The notes under the pieces: model-generated | The model's database searches: none | What the model saw: the letters and a program-made list of their open reading frames with translations, nothing else | Told to the model about the DNA's origin: nothing | Assembly: GCA_037042915.1 (NCBI GenBank) | Contig: CM073197.1 | Span: 1,116,001-1,180,000, forward strand | Source: Auricularia sp. M13 | Taxonomy: Eukaryota; Basidiomycota; Agaricomycetes; Auriculariales; Auriculariaceae | Reading direction: 5' to 3' | Length of the DNA stretch: 64,000 bases | Part shown: piece by piece, positions 31,941 through 43,300 of the stretch | How positions within the stretch are numbered: position 1 is the first letter of the stretch | Layout: each line of letters begins with the position of its first letter | Made by a program: the position numbers and the translations under genes

Positions 31941-34189
31941 TCAATTGTCGATGGAGTCCGATTCGTCCGCGTTCAAGATCAGGTAAGTGAAGAAACGGAC
32001 GATATCCGGGAGCGCCTTCGCACGGAGAGCTACAAGGAGCAGGATATTGTGAGCACGCTGTCACAAAGGCCTGCAGACTTTGTTCGGCATACCTTCGTTA
32101 ACGGTGTGCGCGCCATTGTAGCCGTCGGTGGCTCCGCGATGGTTGTAGCGGAAGATGTGCTTGGACAGCTTCCAGTAGCGCTTCGTGTCGGTGTTGCCGG
32201 TGCTCATGCCGGGCGCGACGATGAGGTCCTTGCCCTGGTACGCCGATGAGACGCGGTACGCCGCCCTGATGGTGCCCGACAGGAGCTGGTACGGCGCCGC
32301 GTCGGCGTCCGTGGGCGTCCGCGGGGCCGGAGCAAGGGCGCTGTTCCATGCTTCGCTCAGCGTAAGCGTCCCCGCGCGCGCAGCATGCTGGCAGCCGATC
32401 TTGCGCCCGAACGCCACGAGCGAGACGTTGAACCGGTGCGCCACGGGCGCGGCGAGCTTGACCAGGCGGTCTTGGAGTTCAGGGACGGAGCTAGGGGAGA
32501 GCATTCAGCGCCATGTTGAGCGCGTAAAGGCGAGCGAGAGTCTACCTATGGGTGGCAATGCGATGGTTGATGACGGCCCAGACCTGCTCGGGCAGGGCGT
32601 TGACCTTGACACCGCCCTGGATGAGGTCGATGGCTTGCGTCGTGCTAGTGAGCGAGCGAAGCTGGGGCGTGACCAGAACCTTGTCGGCGACCTTCTTCAG
32701 AGCCCTGTCGCTCTTCGCGGACTTCTTGATCTTCCTGCGCAGAGACTTGGGCAGGTCGGGGGCGTGCTCTGCCAGGCACTGGAGGGCCTCGTACGTCGTG
32801 CTGTCGCGGGTGAGCTTGGGCTCCATCGGGTGCTTCTCGACCTCGGCGAGGAAAGCCGCGAGGATGCCAATGCCCTGTTTTCGGCTTAAGTCAAAAGATA
32901 TGTGCTGAGTCTCACACTATAATCACAGTGTGAGCAGGCGGGACCGAGCTGTGTCCACCCAGAGTGTTAACTTGGACGTGAACATCCAAGTACCCCTTCT
33001 CAGCCACGGCAGGGGCGGCAACGACAATGCCATTTTGCTCGCTGAATCCTCCGCCTTCGTCCTAGGATATGGTCTATAGGACATCTTTATGAGAAGACCA
33101 TCGAACTCACGACAATCAGGCTGAAGGCCTCGTCGCCGTAGTTGTGATACAAGTAGTCTCCAATCGCTTGAGCACCCTGTAAACTGTATTAGTACAAGCA
33201 CCGGGCTGTAAAGAACGCGCCGCGTACTTCCTTTCCGCCAGTTTCCTCGTCAAAGCCGAAGCCAAGGATGATTGTCCGGCGAGGAACAAATCCTCTTGAA
33301 ATGAGGCTTTCAAGAGCAATCATGATGCCAATGAGGCCGCTCTTATCATCGCATGAGCCTCGTCCCCAGATCCATTCGCCTGCGGAACGGGAAACTTGAA
33401 TGGAGCTTCGAGGATGAAGGATGAAGCTGCCATACCGTCGAACAGTCCAGAGTACGGGGGCTGCTTCCACTGGGCCACAGTGTTGGGCTCGACCGGGACG
33501 ACGTCTTGGAACAACCATGTCAGGTCACGTTGAACCCTTACAACAGCATATACGTTACCTTGGTGTGCCGCCAAGAATATGGGCTTGAGGCTAGCGTCTG
33601 TGCCAATCCAAGTGTATATGAGTGCAATCTCGTTGACCTTCGTGAGTGTAAACTTCGAATGCCTATAATGCCACCCGGGAATGGCGTGTGAGCGGGCTGC
33701 TTCTCCGGCCTGGGAGCAAGCATTCACTCACACGTGCGGGAACTTTTGCTCAAGGTAATCATGCAGGTCGTAGAACACGTTCCAGCGAGGATCTTTGCCC
33801 GGCGGGTCCATGACATCGTAACTTTCGGTTCTGGCTCCAGGTTCAGCACGCGACGCGCCACAGCGGCACAGGCAAACGACTCACGGAACGCGCACGGCGC
33901 CGCCCAGCCATTCCGCAGCCTGGGTGAGGAACGGGCTGGACGCGTACAGGTCGTCCAGGTCGCCGCGCAGGCTCGACGAGGGCACCAGTGGGTCGGCCTG
34001 CTGGCATGCCGCGGCCGCGGTCGCGTTGCGGTGGCCATGCGGCGGTGGGACGTAATCCTCGAACTGGACGAAGGACGCGACGGTCAGCGCGAGCGCGACG
34101 ACGCCGAGCAGCGCTGCGCGTAGCGACGAGCGCCGCGTCTGCTGCTGCGCGTTGGTCGGGATGGGGAGCTCGTCCTTTGCGGTGCCCAT
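31941..34189 (-). CDS. CPS1: Carboxypeptidase S, M20 family
   Basis: Vacuolar zinc carboxypeptidase releasing C-terminal residues from peptides; 584 residues. Ten exons join in phase: 33885-34189, 33732-33830, 33559-33662, 33436-33504, 33228-33379, 33111-33176, 32918-33061, 32546-32874, 32093-32490, 31941-32029. A type II membrane anchor (AALLGVVALALTVASFV) follows a short cytosolic tail. M20 metal and catalytic motifs are seen: FLAAHQDVVPVEP (His-x-Asp), WGRGSCDDKSG (metal Asp), FGFDEETGG (Glu-Glu), GHSSVPPAHTVI of the dimerisation domain, and YNGAHTVNEAL (last metal His). One acceptor is AAG (33505). No frame breaks. Confidence 0.95.
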
Positions 34190-34574
34190 GATGGTGTGAG
34201 GCAGGTGAAGCCGGCGTCATTGGTCCCTGGGATGTCGAGCAATCAGTTCCGCGTGGCGTCAAGGATGGAGCGGCACGCCGTCCGCCCGGCTCTTCTGACA
34301 GCTTGTCCGCGGACCCGTCACACCCACTTGAACCTGTTCCTATTAGTACACTGTACAGAAGCATAACGAACAGGAAACTACGACGACACCTGTGCTAGCT
34401 GCCTGAGCATGACCGTCTTTACCACTCGGTTAGCGCCGCCAGAGGGTCGACTCTTGGACGGCGACCAGCGCGACAGTCCCTCGACAGACTGCCACGAGGG
34501 CTGCACCTGGTTAGAGGATTGGCTGACTTGCTTCCCTGCTGTATGGACTAAATAATATTCCTTCATCTAGAGTT
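34190..34574. promoter_or_regulatory. Divergent spacer upstream of CPS1 and the gene at 34575
   Basis: Head-to-head spacer. AAATAATATTCC close to the plus-strand start is a weak TATA-like candidate. Nothing else was recognised. Confidence 0.3.
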
Positions 34575-36706
34575 ATGATCGCGTCTGCGTCCACTCATTC
34601 ACAGGAATTGAACATGCCGTCCAATCAATCCTCTGAGTCCGCTGCTGTCTCAACCGCCCCCAAGAATCTACTATGGTCGATGCTGTGCGCGTGGAACCAG
34701 GTCAATGGCGAAGCTGGTCGTTGGCTCAGCGGCACGCACAGAGCAGTTGCACCCTACATTGGTTCAGAACAGCCCACTGTCGATGGTTTGCCCGACACGC
34801 CGAGTTCGACACCGCGCTATACCAGGAAGTTCCACGACGACTCGATCCCACGTTCGACGTCGCAGTCAACCCACCAAGTAATCAACATTAATGTCAAGGA
34901 CCCAGATCGTCCTGCTCGCAGCGCGACATTTCCCTTTCTTGTGATCGAAGATATAGTCGCATTGCAAGCTCTGCGCAAACCGGAAGGTGTGGAAGCCACG
35001 ACCAGCTACTGTGACGTCGAGAAACTGCTCTTGGACTCGGCCGGTCAAGTCCAACCGCTCCGACGTCGACGCATATCGCAGAACGTTCAATACCGACACG
35101 CCTTTCTCATCCACGCCTGTGACCTCGTCGTCATCCGACCGCTTCAAATGATTGGCAATGTGGACTACAATGAAAAGACCGATGAACTCGTGTACATGGT
35201 GGCGTCAAACGGTTAGTACGTGCAAAATAGTCTGTAGCACATTGATCTGATAATTACTCATTATTTCCAAAGCGATAGGTTGGGATGTCATTTTCAACTT
35301 TCTGACCGCTCTTGCAGGCGCCGCTCAGCCTGTTGGGCATGACGATACTCAAACACCATCAACAACTGGTAGTCAACCACACCAGGGTCATCGTCTCCAC
35401 TCGATGGTACACGCCCATACGCATTCTCCGGGCTCTCGAACGTTTACATCATCCAACAGATGATGCCCCGGATCTAGACAGAATTTACGCCGCTGTGGGC
35501 TGCAGAGGCGTGAATTTTGTTGCCCACTGACATTATCTTCGGCCGAGTCTCTTGAAAGCGTACACATGGTACCTGCACGCATCGGACAAGCAGTGAGTTC
35601 CAGCATATGCACTACTGTCCTATGTTGATGCCATGTCCAGATCTACAGCTCGTGATGACGGGCCTGCGCGACGAGTGCTTGAAGCAGAAGCGGTACAACT
35701 CGAACCATGGAACCTGGGTAAAGGCCCCATAGACTGGGACATTAACTCGCCGTGGAATAACATGGATATTTCGACGTTGCTACATACGTACAATAACTGG
35801 ATGCTCCTACCGGTAAGGTCTTTTTTTTCTTTCGAGAGCCCAAGTGTTCTCACTCATTGGTTCTGACAGGTTGTGCCCAACACCTTCGCTGGTGGCAACG
35901 ACGGCCTGCGGCCTGTCATGCTTCGCTGGCATTCTGCAGGCCCAGAGGATACCAATGCCGGACACTGTTTTCACCAGAAAAAGTCATACGTATTCATTAA
36001 TCTGGGTACCACGACCTTCAACTTCGCCTCCAAGAATCCTACATGGCCTCAATTCAGCCGATCCTCCCCGCCCACATTCACAGGGATGCCTGCCGTTTTC
36101 ATCGATGCAGACGACCCGCTGGCGAGTATCGAATCTACACCACAACCGCGCGCTATCAACAACGTCTGTTCTACTTGCATGTTCTGTTCATCTCAACTGA
36201 TGAACTGGGGCTTGCCGTTTATCCAGGGCCCGAACAATTTCAATGGGGGTTTTGGAGAAGGTCGACAATGGCCCGGATATCATGTCACCGATGCTCAGTG
36301 GACGTTGTGGCCCGAGAAACCTCATTATCCACCGCCTATCGCCTGGGATGCGATGGCTGGGCAACGAATAGCTGAGTGCTTAGGCTCACCGGCGCTCCAA
36401 TGCTTCCAATTGTTTGACGGTGTCATGCTTGACCGTTTGGTCGACTTCGCTGCTGCTGCTGCTGCCGAAGCAGCCCGCCCTCATCCTCGTGCAGGCGACG
36501 CTGATCAAAGTCGTCTGGATTGCTGTGATGGCAGCGGTGACTTTCCTAATGCACGCGGGACTCAAGGCGCCAGCGGTGCGGGCGACCTGGGAGGACTGCA
36601 AGACGATGGCCGCTGCGGAGACGTGCCAGGGGCGGCCGACGTAGGTGCGGGTGACGTTCTTGGTGCGAAAGAGTTCAGCGACGATGTCTTCGATCGAAGT
36701 GAGTAG
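34575..36706 (+). CDS. Uncharacterised multi-exon protein
   Basis: I do not recognise the family. A first exon of about 640 nt (to about 35211) starts MIASASTHSQEL or, more likely, at MPSNQSSES (34614), and contains the charged, soluble-looking KLLLDSAGQVQPLRRRRISQN. Later exons include PIDWDINSPWNNMDISTLLH (to 35814) and, from about 35870, VVPNTFAGGNDGLRP, YVFINLGTTTFNF and PPIAWDAMAGQRIAE. Exons between 35300 and 35640 could not be joined with confidence. The Ala- and Asp/Gly-rich end after about 36450 may be an artefact of antisense coding sequence, because the paralogous fragment at 31675-31860 stops at the equivalent point. Confidence 0.45.
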
Positions 36707-36960
36707 GCTGGCACAGGCCATTTACCGATGCGTTGAACATTTCTGTCTCCAGCTCGTTCTCAAGGGCATTCTGAATGTGTCAGAGATGGCCCGGGCAACG
36801 CGCCGGATGCGGTCGCATTGAGCGAGCAGGGCAGCGCTTTGCTACTCACCATCATGTTGCTGGCGTCCCGATACCAAGAGGCTGGAAGAGGTCGGACATC
36901 GTGTCGTAGGACGAGGATCTTGGAATCGCATCATAATACATGGAAGAGGTTCACGACGAT
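36386..36960 (-). CDS. Possible uncharacterised gene, antisense to the 3' end of its neighbour
   Basis: The minus strand reads like a coding series: SYDTMSDLFQPLGIGTP (about 36900-36850), NALENELETEMFNAS (about 36777-36735) and DIVAELFRTKNVTRTYVGRP, continuing with WHVSAAAIVLQSSQVARTAG (about 36690-36560). The last part looks like a membrane-associated or helical protein. Plausible intron borders (GTGAGT after about 36850; CAG before NALEN) separate the first two, but one base must be missing to keep phase there. The family is unknown. It overlaps the tail of the plus-strand gene, so only one of the two readings may be genuine near 36450-36706. Confidence 0.4.
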
Positions 36961-37191
36961 GACTAGCCGCCTATTATAATCCGAGCTATTCATTGATCTC
37001 ACTTGGAATCACATCATAATAGAGGTTCGATAGGTAATCCATGTCTTCACAAATGGCAAAATCCTGTAGCATTGCTCTTCTGACACATTCTTTTCCGCGG
37101 ACCTGCCAAATTTTCGCGAGAGTCACCGGCTGAGCTGCGAAACAAGTCTTGAGATTCCCCCAAGCATGATGAAAGTAAACTACAAAGAAAA
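36961..37191. other. Spacer, nothing recognised
   Basis: A/T-rich sequence between the antisense candidate and the nitrilase stop. The phrase AATCGCATCATAATA at about 36930 recurs in altered form at about 37010 (GGAATCACATCATAATA). Confidence 0.4.
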
Positions 37192-38460
37192 CTAGTGGAG
37201 ACCGGCGTGACCCTTGGTGTTCACGGAGAGCTGGAAGACTGGGAAGCATTTCAGAGCTTGGGCGTGTGTCTGCGGAGGATGTGCCTGGGGTGTACTTACC
37301 ATCGGGACGGGCATAGTGCCCTACAACGTCGAGGTCGAACTTGCCTCGAATGGTGTCCTCGAGGTCCAGGTCTGCCACAAGGACGCCCTCAGCGTTCCAC
37401 AGCGGCCCCGCGAGCACCTGGCCGAGAGGATTGATAATCATGCTGCCGCCCGCAATCATAACGCCTTCAGGATCGCGCTTCTCCCCTTGCGCAATGGCGT
37501 GGTCGGGAGGATAATCCTGAGCACTCGGTTAGCCTCAGACGCGGGGTGCTGCATTGAAATGACCTTCTGTTGAGTGAATTGACAAGCGCTCAGCACGAAG
37601 CATCTGCCCTCCAGAGCAATATGGATCATCGTATGCTGCCAGACTGGACGGGCGTCGATAGTCGGAGCGCAATAAATCTGAGTCCCAAGGCCGTAGTAAT
37701 GCGTTCGCACTGCGCATCTTTGTTAGAACAAGGAGCCCGGACGGAACGACGCCGTACGGAGAGGCATGTAGTTCTCCCTTCAGTGAGTGGGGCGATCAGC
37801 TTCAGAAAGCAACGGAATGACCGTGAGCGAACCAGCAAATGGTCGCGGAGACCTTCGCATCGACCTCGCCGTCGCGCAGCTTTGCGTCAATGACGGGCAT
37901 GGTGGTACCATCGCCGTTGCCCCATATTACGCGTTCGAAGGCAGTTGGGACCAGCTTGCGATGCTTGGCGACGTAGCCCTGCTGCGGGTCAACGAAGACA
38001 GCAGTGCAATACACCGTCCCACCGTCCCGCTCGATGACGCCGACGACGAGGAAGATGTTATTCGACTTCGCAACTTGTTCGATGCGGCGGACTGCTGCAG
38101 AGTCCGGGACCTCGATCGCTGACGAATGGTAACGGGAGAACTCGTCGCGACCTTCTGGGGCTCGCGACCCAAGCGTGCATCCGAACGTGCTGAACTATAG
38201 CGCCGATGAGCAGATGTTGCGAGAGCAGCGCGTGTGCCGCACCTTCGGGTAGCCTCCAATGCTACATAGATTGAGTCTTCAATAAGCGATGGAGCAGTTT
38301 ACTGGTACACGCACAATGCTTCAGGGAATACGGCCAGCGATGCACCTTCCGAAGCAGCTTGAGTAGCTAGCCGCTCTAGCTTGTCGAGGGTATCCGGCAG
38401 CGAGAATGCGCTGGTCCCGGCCTGGATCACTGCAGCGCGAACGACCTTGGAAGCAGCCAT
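37192..38460 (-). CDS. Nitrilase (C-N hydrolase family)
   Basis: Hydrolyses organic nitriles to acids and ammonia. Seven exons: 38315-38460, 38243-38261, 37833-38194, 37758-37777, 37564-37709, 37300-37518, 37192-37238. The catalytic triad is visible: Glu in LAVFPEAFIGGYPK, Lys in AKHRKLVPTAFERVIWG, Cys in SATICWENYMPLLR. Supporting motifs are GCTLGSRAPEGRDEF, CAPTIDARPVWQHTMIHIALEG and GSMIINPLGQVLAGPL; the end is RPDVFQLSVNTKG. Exons 2 and 4 are 19 and 20 nt. Two extra bases (AC) near 37499-37503 break the frame in YPPDHAIAQG. The substrate class (aliphatic or aryl) cannot be told from sequence by eye. Confidence 0.9.
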
Positions 38461-38639
38461 GGTGTTGGATTCCCGGAGCACCTTGGCAGTGGGCCTGACT
38501 CTTATTAAGTAGCTACCCAAGTAGCCAACCAGAATGCGCCCATCCCACCCTTTCAATATTGCAAGTATATCCGCTTCGCGATGCGCACTCCGCAGCACTA
38601 CCTTGGCCAGAGGCTCGCGCTTGACAGCTTGACATATGA

Positions 38640-39060
38640 GCTTGAGCCTGGGACGTTTGCTTCAACTTGATAGAAGCTGTCATGGCACGCCGGACAGGAG
38701 CAATTCCTTACGTAAAGCCAAAAGGTGTGAGATGTGAGCCGAACGTCCTTTGCAGAACATACACGAGTCAATGGCCCAGGAGGTCCTCTTCTGAATGAGC
38801 AAACTACCACAAGACTCGCAGAGGTACACCGCACAGTGCTCTGCGCAAGCAAGTGAAGGTTCGGAAAACATGTATCGCTCGGCTGCCGCAGTTCGCGCCT
38901 ACTTCGCTGTAGAAACGAAGTTCGAACAGGTTGCATCTGATGCACACGCTCCGTGGCAGTTGGGGCACCTAGGCTTGGTCCGTTGAGGACGGCGTAGCAG
39001 ACTCGGCAGTTGGCTGTCAGGTGTTCGACACACAACATGCAACACTGGACTTAGCTCATG
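38640..39060 (-). pseudogene. Cysteine-rich zinc-finger-like remnant
   Basis: Minus-strand frames contain paired cysteines in a zinc-binding style: CMLCVEHLTANCRVCYAVLNG, then in a second frame RCPNCHGACASDATC, then LACAEHCAVYLCESCGSLL and CMFCKG, and finally CSCPACHDSFY. They lie in sequence order but in different frames, so either single-base errors or decay separate them. A RING or zinc-ribbon protein is possible. I cannot name the family and see no clear start codon. Confidence 0.35.
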
Positions 39061-40421
39061 TAGCCTCGGACCAAGTTCTTTTGTACTCGTATGGTGAAAC
39101 CTTGCGGCTTGCGAGACGAGAGCCACGCAAGATGTGGCATTCAGAGAGGCCATTCGGCCCTGGTAGTGTACGAGGAGAGGAAGGGTCCAAAAGGCGGCCG
39201 GGCCGGTGGTAACGTGAGATGCGAAGATCGCTGGGCAGGCTCGCCGCGGACTGGATTGGTATACGTAGAGTAAACATAGTGCTGGCCGCGAACGATGCAG
39301 CCAGACCGGGCACGGAGAGTGGGCCACATGTTGTAACGACAGGGTCAAGCAGCGCGACGCGATCGCAACTCCGACCAACTCCCGACTCTTGCACTCGAAT
39401 GCGTGCAATCATGCGACTTGCAATACTTATGTCAGGCGTTCCCTCGGACTCTGGGGCTCGGGACATTGTGACCTGGGCACATACGAGCACTCGCTGTTTT
39501 GCTTTACAACGCCGTCCATGATGCGGACAAATGCTCCAATGACGTTGGCCTTTTCGTCGACGTGCTCCTCTAAACTCAACTTCGCTTATGGAGCAGCAAT
39601 GACCAGCTGAACAGTCCGGAGTGACAACTCTGGAACTCTGCGAAAATAACATGGACGTCGCGTGTGCGGTTCCACTTTTCCCACCCCATCCGGCGCAACG
39701 CTTTGCAGGGGAGGCTTGAACGGCCCCGTCCTCGCCGTGACAGTTCTATCTTTTCTCCCAGCGCCCCGTGTCAGCGCTCAGAGAATACAGTAATACCAAG
39801 ATAGGACCTCTCGATGACGCTTTTGTGCGTCAAACTTGGTGGTGGACCCTGGTCGAAAAAATTGGCAGCTTGCTTGTTACCACGCCAAAATATACCCCAT
39901 CGACGCCTCTTTGCGCATCCGAGGGCATATCACACAATGTCAGCTATTTTGTCAGAGATCCAGGATCGGCCCCACAAAACTCTCATCGCGCGCGCAGGCG
40001 GCTCTGACGCAATCCTCCCGAGCGTGTCGAAGGCCGTAGGTCACTGAGTGTTCTTCGACTCCCTCAGTCCCTGCACGCCCGCTGGCAGCTGTCTCACACG
40101 TTTTCAGGGCCTTAGGCTACTGCCACGCGGATGTCCGTTAACACTGAACAGTGCAAGAACGCTCGGAGGTCGGGTGGCGGTGCCATCATTTAGTCGTGCA
40201 AACCCTTGGAGTGGGAATGGCTGAATTATGGAGATCGTATGTCCGAGAGCGGGCGCGCGGGCATGACGCACACTCAATATTACAGTTTCAGGTAACTCCA
40301 CAATGCAGGCACCCTGCCATGCTCTCGAATAATCGCCGCGTGTTTTGGAGCCACCATCAGCATCGCCCAGCGCTCCGGCCTCTCCCCCACTCCTCCAACG
40401 TCATGGGTGAGAGGAGAAAGG
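39061..40421. other. Gene-poor stretch, nothing certain
   Basis: About 1.4 kb with only short open frames. A minus-strand frame at 39056-39652 is long but has no recognisable motif and may belong with the cysteine-rich remnant. The last part is the promoter region of the small secreted protein gene. Confidence 0.4.
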
Positions 40422-40428
40422 TATAAAA
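40422..40428 (+). promoter_or_regulatory. TATA box of the small secreted protein gene
   Basis: TATAAAA lies 84 bases before the ATG at 40513, followed by a CA/C-rich leader typical of highly expressed fungal genes. Confidence 0.65.
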
Positions 40429-40512
40429 GATGCAGGGATTTGGGTAGTCTGGCTCAACAACACCAGCAAGCACTCGATCCTTCGACAACCCAACCCCACC
40501 CACACCGTCGAC

Positions 40513-41185
40513 ATGCAGTACTCTCGACTCTTCAGCGTTCTCAGCTTCTTCTTCGCGTTCGCCTTCGTCTTCACGTCGGCCTCGCCCGTTCTCGACACTG
40601 AGGCGGCTGTTGCGAAACGTCAGGACGCAGACATCACGTCCATTTTGACCGACCTACAGACCAAGGCCAAGGCCGACGCGGAAGCTATTGGTGCGTCCAT
40701 TCATTCTGTTCCCAGCAAAAGCATATTCTGACCTCCCTGTAGCTGCCCAGGCGAAGACGGACCCCTCGGAGGAGGCGATCACCCCGCTTTGGGACACGCT
40801 CGTCGCTGACATCAACGCCGCCACCTCCGCCATTGCTGCCCTCGAGCCCGTCGGCACTCAGAAGCGCCAGGCATCCCCAGAGGTCGCCGCTCTCGTTTCC
40901 GACATCCTCACAGAAGTTACCACCATCCTTGACGGTGTCCTCACGCAGCTCAACGGCATTCCCACCATCGGCACCCTTTTCTCTGGCCTCGACGCTGCTC
41001 TCGCCCAACTGCTCAAGGGTCTCGAGGGTCTCCTCGCTGATCTTCTCAACATCGTCGCTACGCTGTACGTGAATATTTGTCCAGCTTTATCTACATCCTC
41101 ATGCTATCATTGCAGCTTGGTGAATGTTGCCGGCCTGCTCCGCAACCTTGCCCTCGGCTTGACGCTTGCGTCCCTCGGCCTGTAA
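40513..41185 (+). CDS. Small secreted alpha-helical protein with dibasic sites
   Basis: 189 residues from three exons in phase: 40513-40690, 40743-41064, 41116-41185. A clear signal peptide (FSVLSFFFAFAFVFTSAS) is followed by a short propeptide ending in AVAKR|QDAD, a Kex2-type site; a second KR|Q site is at TQKRQASPE. The rest is Ala/Leu/Thr-rich and predicted helical (VAALVSDILTEVTTILDGVL; LDAALAQLLKGLEGLLADLL), with no cysteine in the mature part. It resembles fungal hydrophobic-surface-binding or cell-wall-associated small secreted proteins in composition, but I cannot assign a family. A TATA box at 40422 suggests strong or regulated expression. Confidence 0.7.
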
Positions 41186-41483
41186 ATTTCCCACTTTCCT
41201 TCGACCCGACCAAGTTCAACGGAAAGGACACTTATACGAACATTGCCACGATGTATCTGTAGAAACCTAATGCTCTTACTTTGCTTTCGAATGAAATTGA
41301 ATTTACTTTGCTAGTAATACTGCGTCTCAGAACGACAGTAACTGAAGCTCCTCTTCGATTGCTTGCCTTGGATTCGTGGTCTTGAGATTCATGGAATCAC
41401 CAGTGGTGGCGTTGATTTCCCTCATCCATAACTTCCAGAAAGAGCAATTTTGATCTCAGCATCCGCTGCTGGCATTCGCCGCC
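41186..41483. promoter_or_regulatory. Spacer upstream of the SGNH-like gene
   Basis: 3' flank of the small secreted protein gene and 5' flank of the next gene; no site assigned. Confidence 0.3.
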
Positions 41484-43300
41484 ATGGCAGTCCTGCATTC
41501 CCGCCCGCTCTTTCTCTTCGTCGCGATAATATGCGTTGTTCTCCTCGGTTCTCTAGCATTCTCCACGCCGCGGGCGTCCGTCGTCACGCTGGGCCAGCAA
41601 TTTGCGTCGGGCATCGTCAGCCTCGCGTCCAATCCTTCCACATGCCCCAACCCCTATGTCGCCACCTCGAACCCACCGACGAGCCTAGTGGGAACCGCGG
41701 AGGCGTTGCCTGCGAGTGGGCTTACATGTACCAGCGTTCCCTCGGCGTTCGACGACTTCACCGTCGACGTGTGCCGCCAAGCTGGCCGCTGCAACGCGAT
41801 CGACCTCGTTATCAAACGCACGAGCGCCGCACACTGCAAGGCGGTCGAAGACGCCATGCGCGACGTCCCCGTCAGCAACGACACGGTGCTCACGGAGTTC
41901 GCGCGCGACCAGCTCGGGCCTGACGGATTCATGGTCCTCGTCGACGGCAGCGAGCGGTTTGCGCGCTTTCAGCCCGATGGGTATCTCGGCAACTGTGCCT
42001 ACCGCTTTTCGCTGCGCTTTAACAACGCTGGGCCTGTCAGCATTCAGGTGCGCCCGTCCGTGCCCGCGTTGGCCCACATTGACATTCTCCCAGATTCATT
42101 GGCATTACGAGGTTTGTGTTATAGGATTGGCGGTGGATATCTAGTACTCACGAAATTTCTGCAGGACTACTTCCTCTTCAATGAGAACAACATGGAGTGG
42201 CCCATCATGGCCACGGAACGTGTCTTGCTGCCGACACCGTTATACTTTAACGTCTGCGGGCAGACCTGCCCCACGCACGTAGCGCCGCCCAGCAACGTGA
42301 ATGCTACAGTGCTCGATCCGGCACCAGAGCCGCTGCGTGCGTGCTCATCCACCGAGCCGGTCTATGGATCGTACATCCCGGTCTCGTATCTGGAGTCGCA
42401 CTGGCCGGGCAGCTTCTACGAGCCCCTGCCACCGAATCAGAACTCCTACCACTTTGTCCCCGCAGGGTCGTGCGCGTGGCAGCACGCGGGGACCCGCTAC
42501 ACAGACCATGCGCCGTGCTTCCGTGCGCCGCACATATCGGTACTGTTCACAGGCGATTCACACATGCGCGTTGCCTTTGACGGCATCGTGCATAGACTAG
42601 CCGGGCACCAGTTCACGATGACCGAGTCGGTAAGCTGCACCAGGCTATCCCTGGGCAATCAGCAGGGCTAACGTTCTTCTAGGAAAAGTCGGGCCACAAG
42701 AACGCGTCATTCGAGAACCGCTATATCGACTTCAGATGGGATCCCTTCGGAGATGGTCTCCTTACGTCTGACTGCGATGTGAGTTTCATAGCATTGAATC
42801 TGGGGGTCGCCCTCTCATCCAATATGCAGGAAATTGAAGATTTTGACATCATTGGTTTTGAAATTGTGCGTTTGCGAAATATATCGTCTCTCCGGTTTCT
42901 GATATTCCCCTAGGGCCACCATTTGCACCGGTTCAACACGCAGGAGTACGTTGAACATATAAAAACGGTGCTGGATCACATCACCTCGATTGCATCTTCA
43001 TGCCCGACAAAATCTGGTCGGCAACGGCAGCTGCTCTACATCACACCTCCAGCGGTGGCACCGCGGGAAGACGAGTTCGTGCGGGAGCTCAAGGACAGGA
43101 GAACAAACTTGCGCATCGCGCATTGGGCGCGCATCGGGCTCGATTTCGCGGCCATGCGCGGTTGGCGCACCGTCGACCAGTTCGCGTATACGAGCGGCTT
43201 TGTGCGCGACACGAAGGACGACGCGCACTTCATCGAGACGGACGGACTGGACCCCGTACTAGACGACATCATCGCGAAGCTGGGCATTTGCGACTTCTGA
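41484..43300 (+). CDS. Membrane-anchored SGNH/PC-esterase-like protein
   Basis: 521 residues from six exons in phase: 41484-42047, 42094-42111, 42165-42629, 42683-42778, 42830-42865, 42914-43300. A type II signal anchor (LFLFVAIICVVLLGSLAF) precedes a lumenal or extracellular domain. The central VLFTGDSHMRVAFDGI carries the GDSH-type SGNH catalytic serine motif; a distal DDAHF may supply the Asp/His pair. This arrangement resembles PC-esterase/NXPE/TBL-type proteins that act on polysaccharide O-acyl groups, or related glycan-modifying enzymes. Exon 2 is only 18 nt (IHWHYE). I can name the fold class, not the substrate. Confidence 0.65.

Noticed and set aside
42048-42164. Unspliced reading through RPSVPALAHIDILPD in the SGNH-like gene
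   Set aside because: Two introns flanking an 18-nt exon give SIQIHWHYEDYFLF in phase, whereas the unspliced reading gives an implausible segment.
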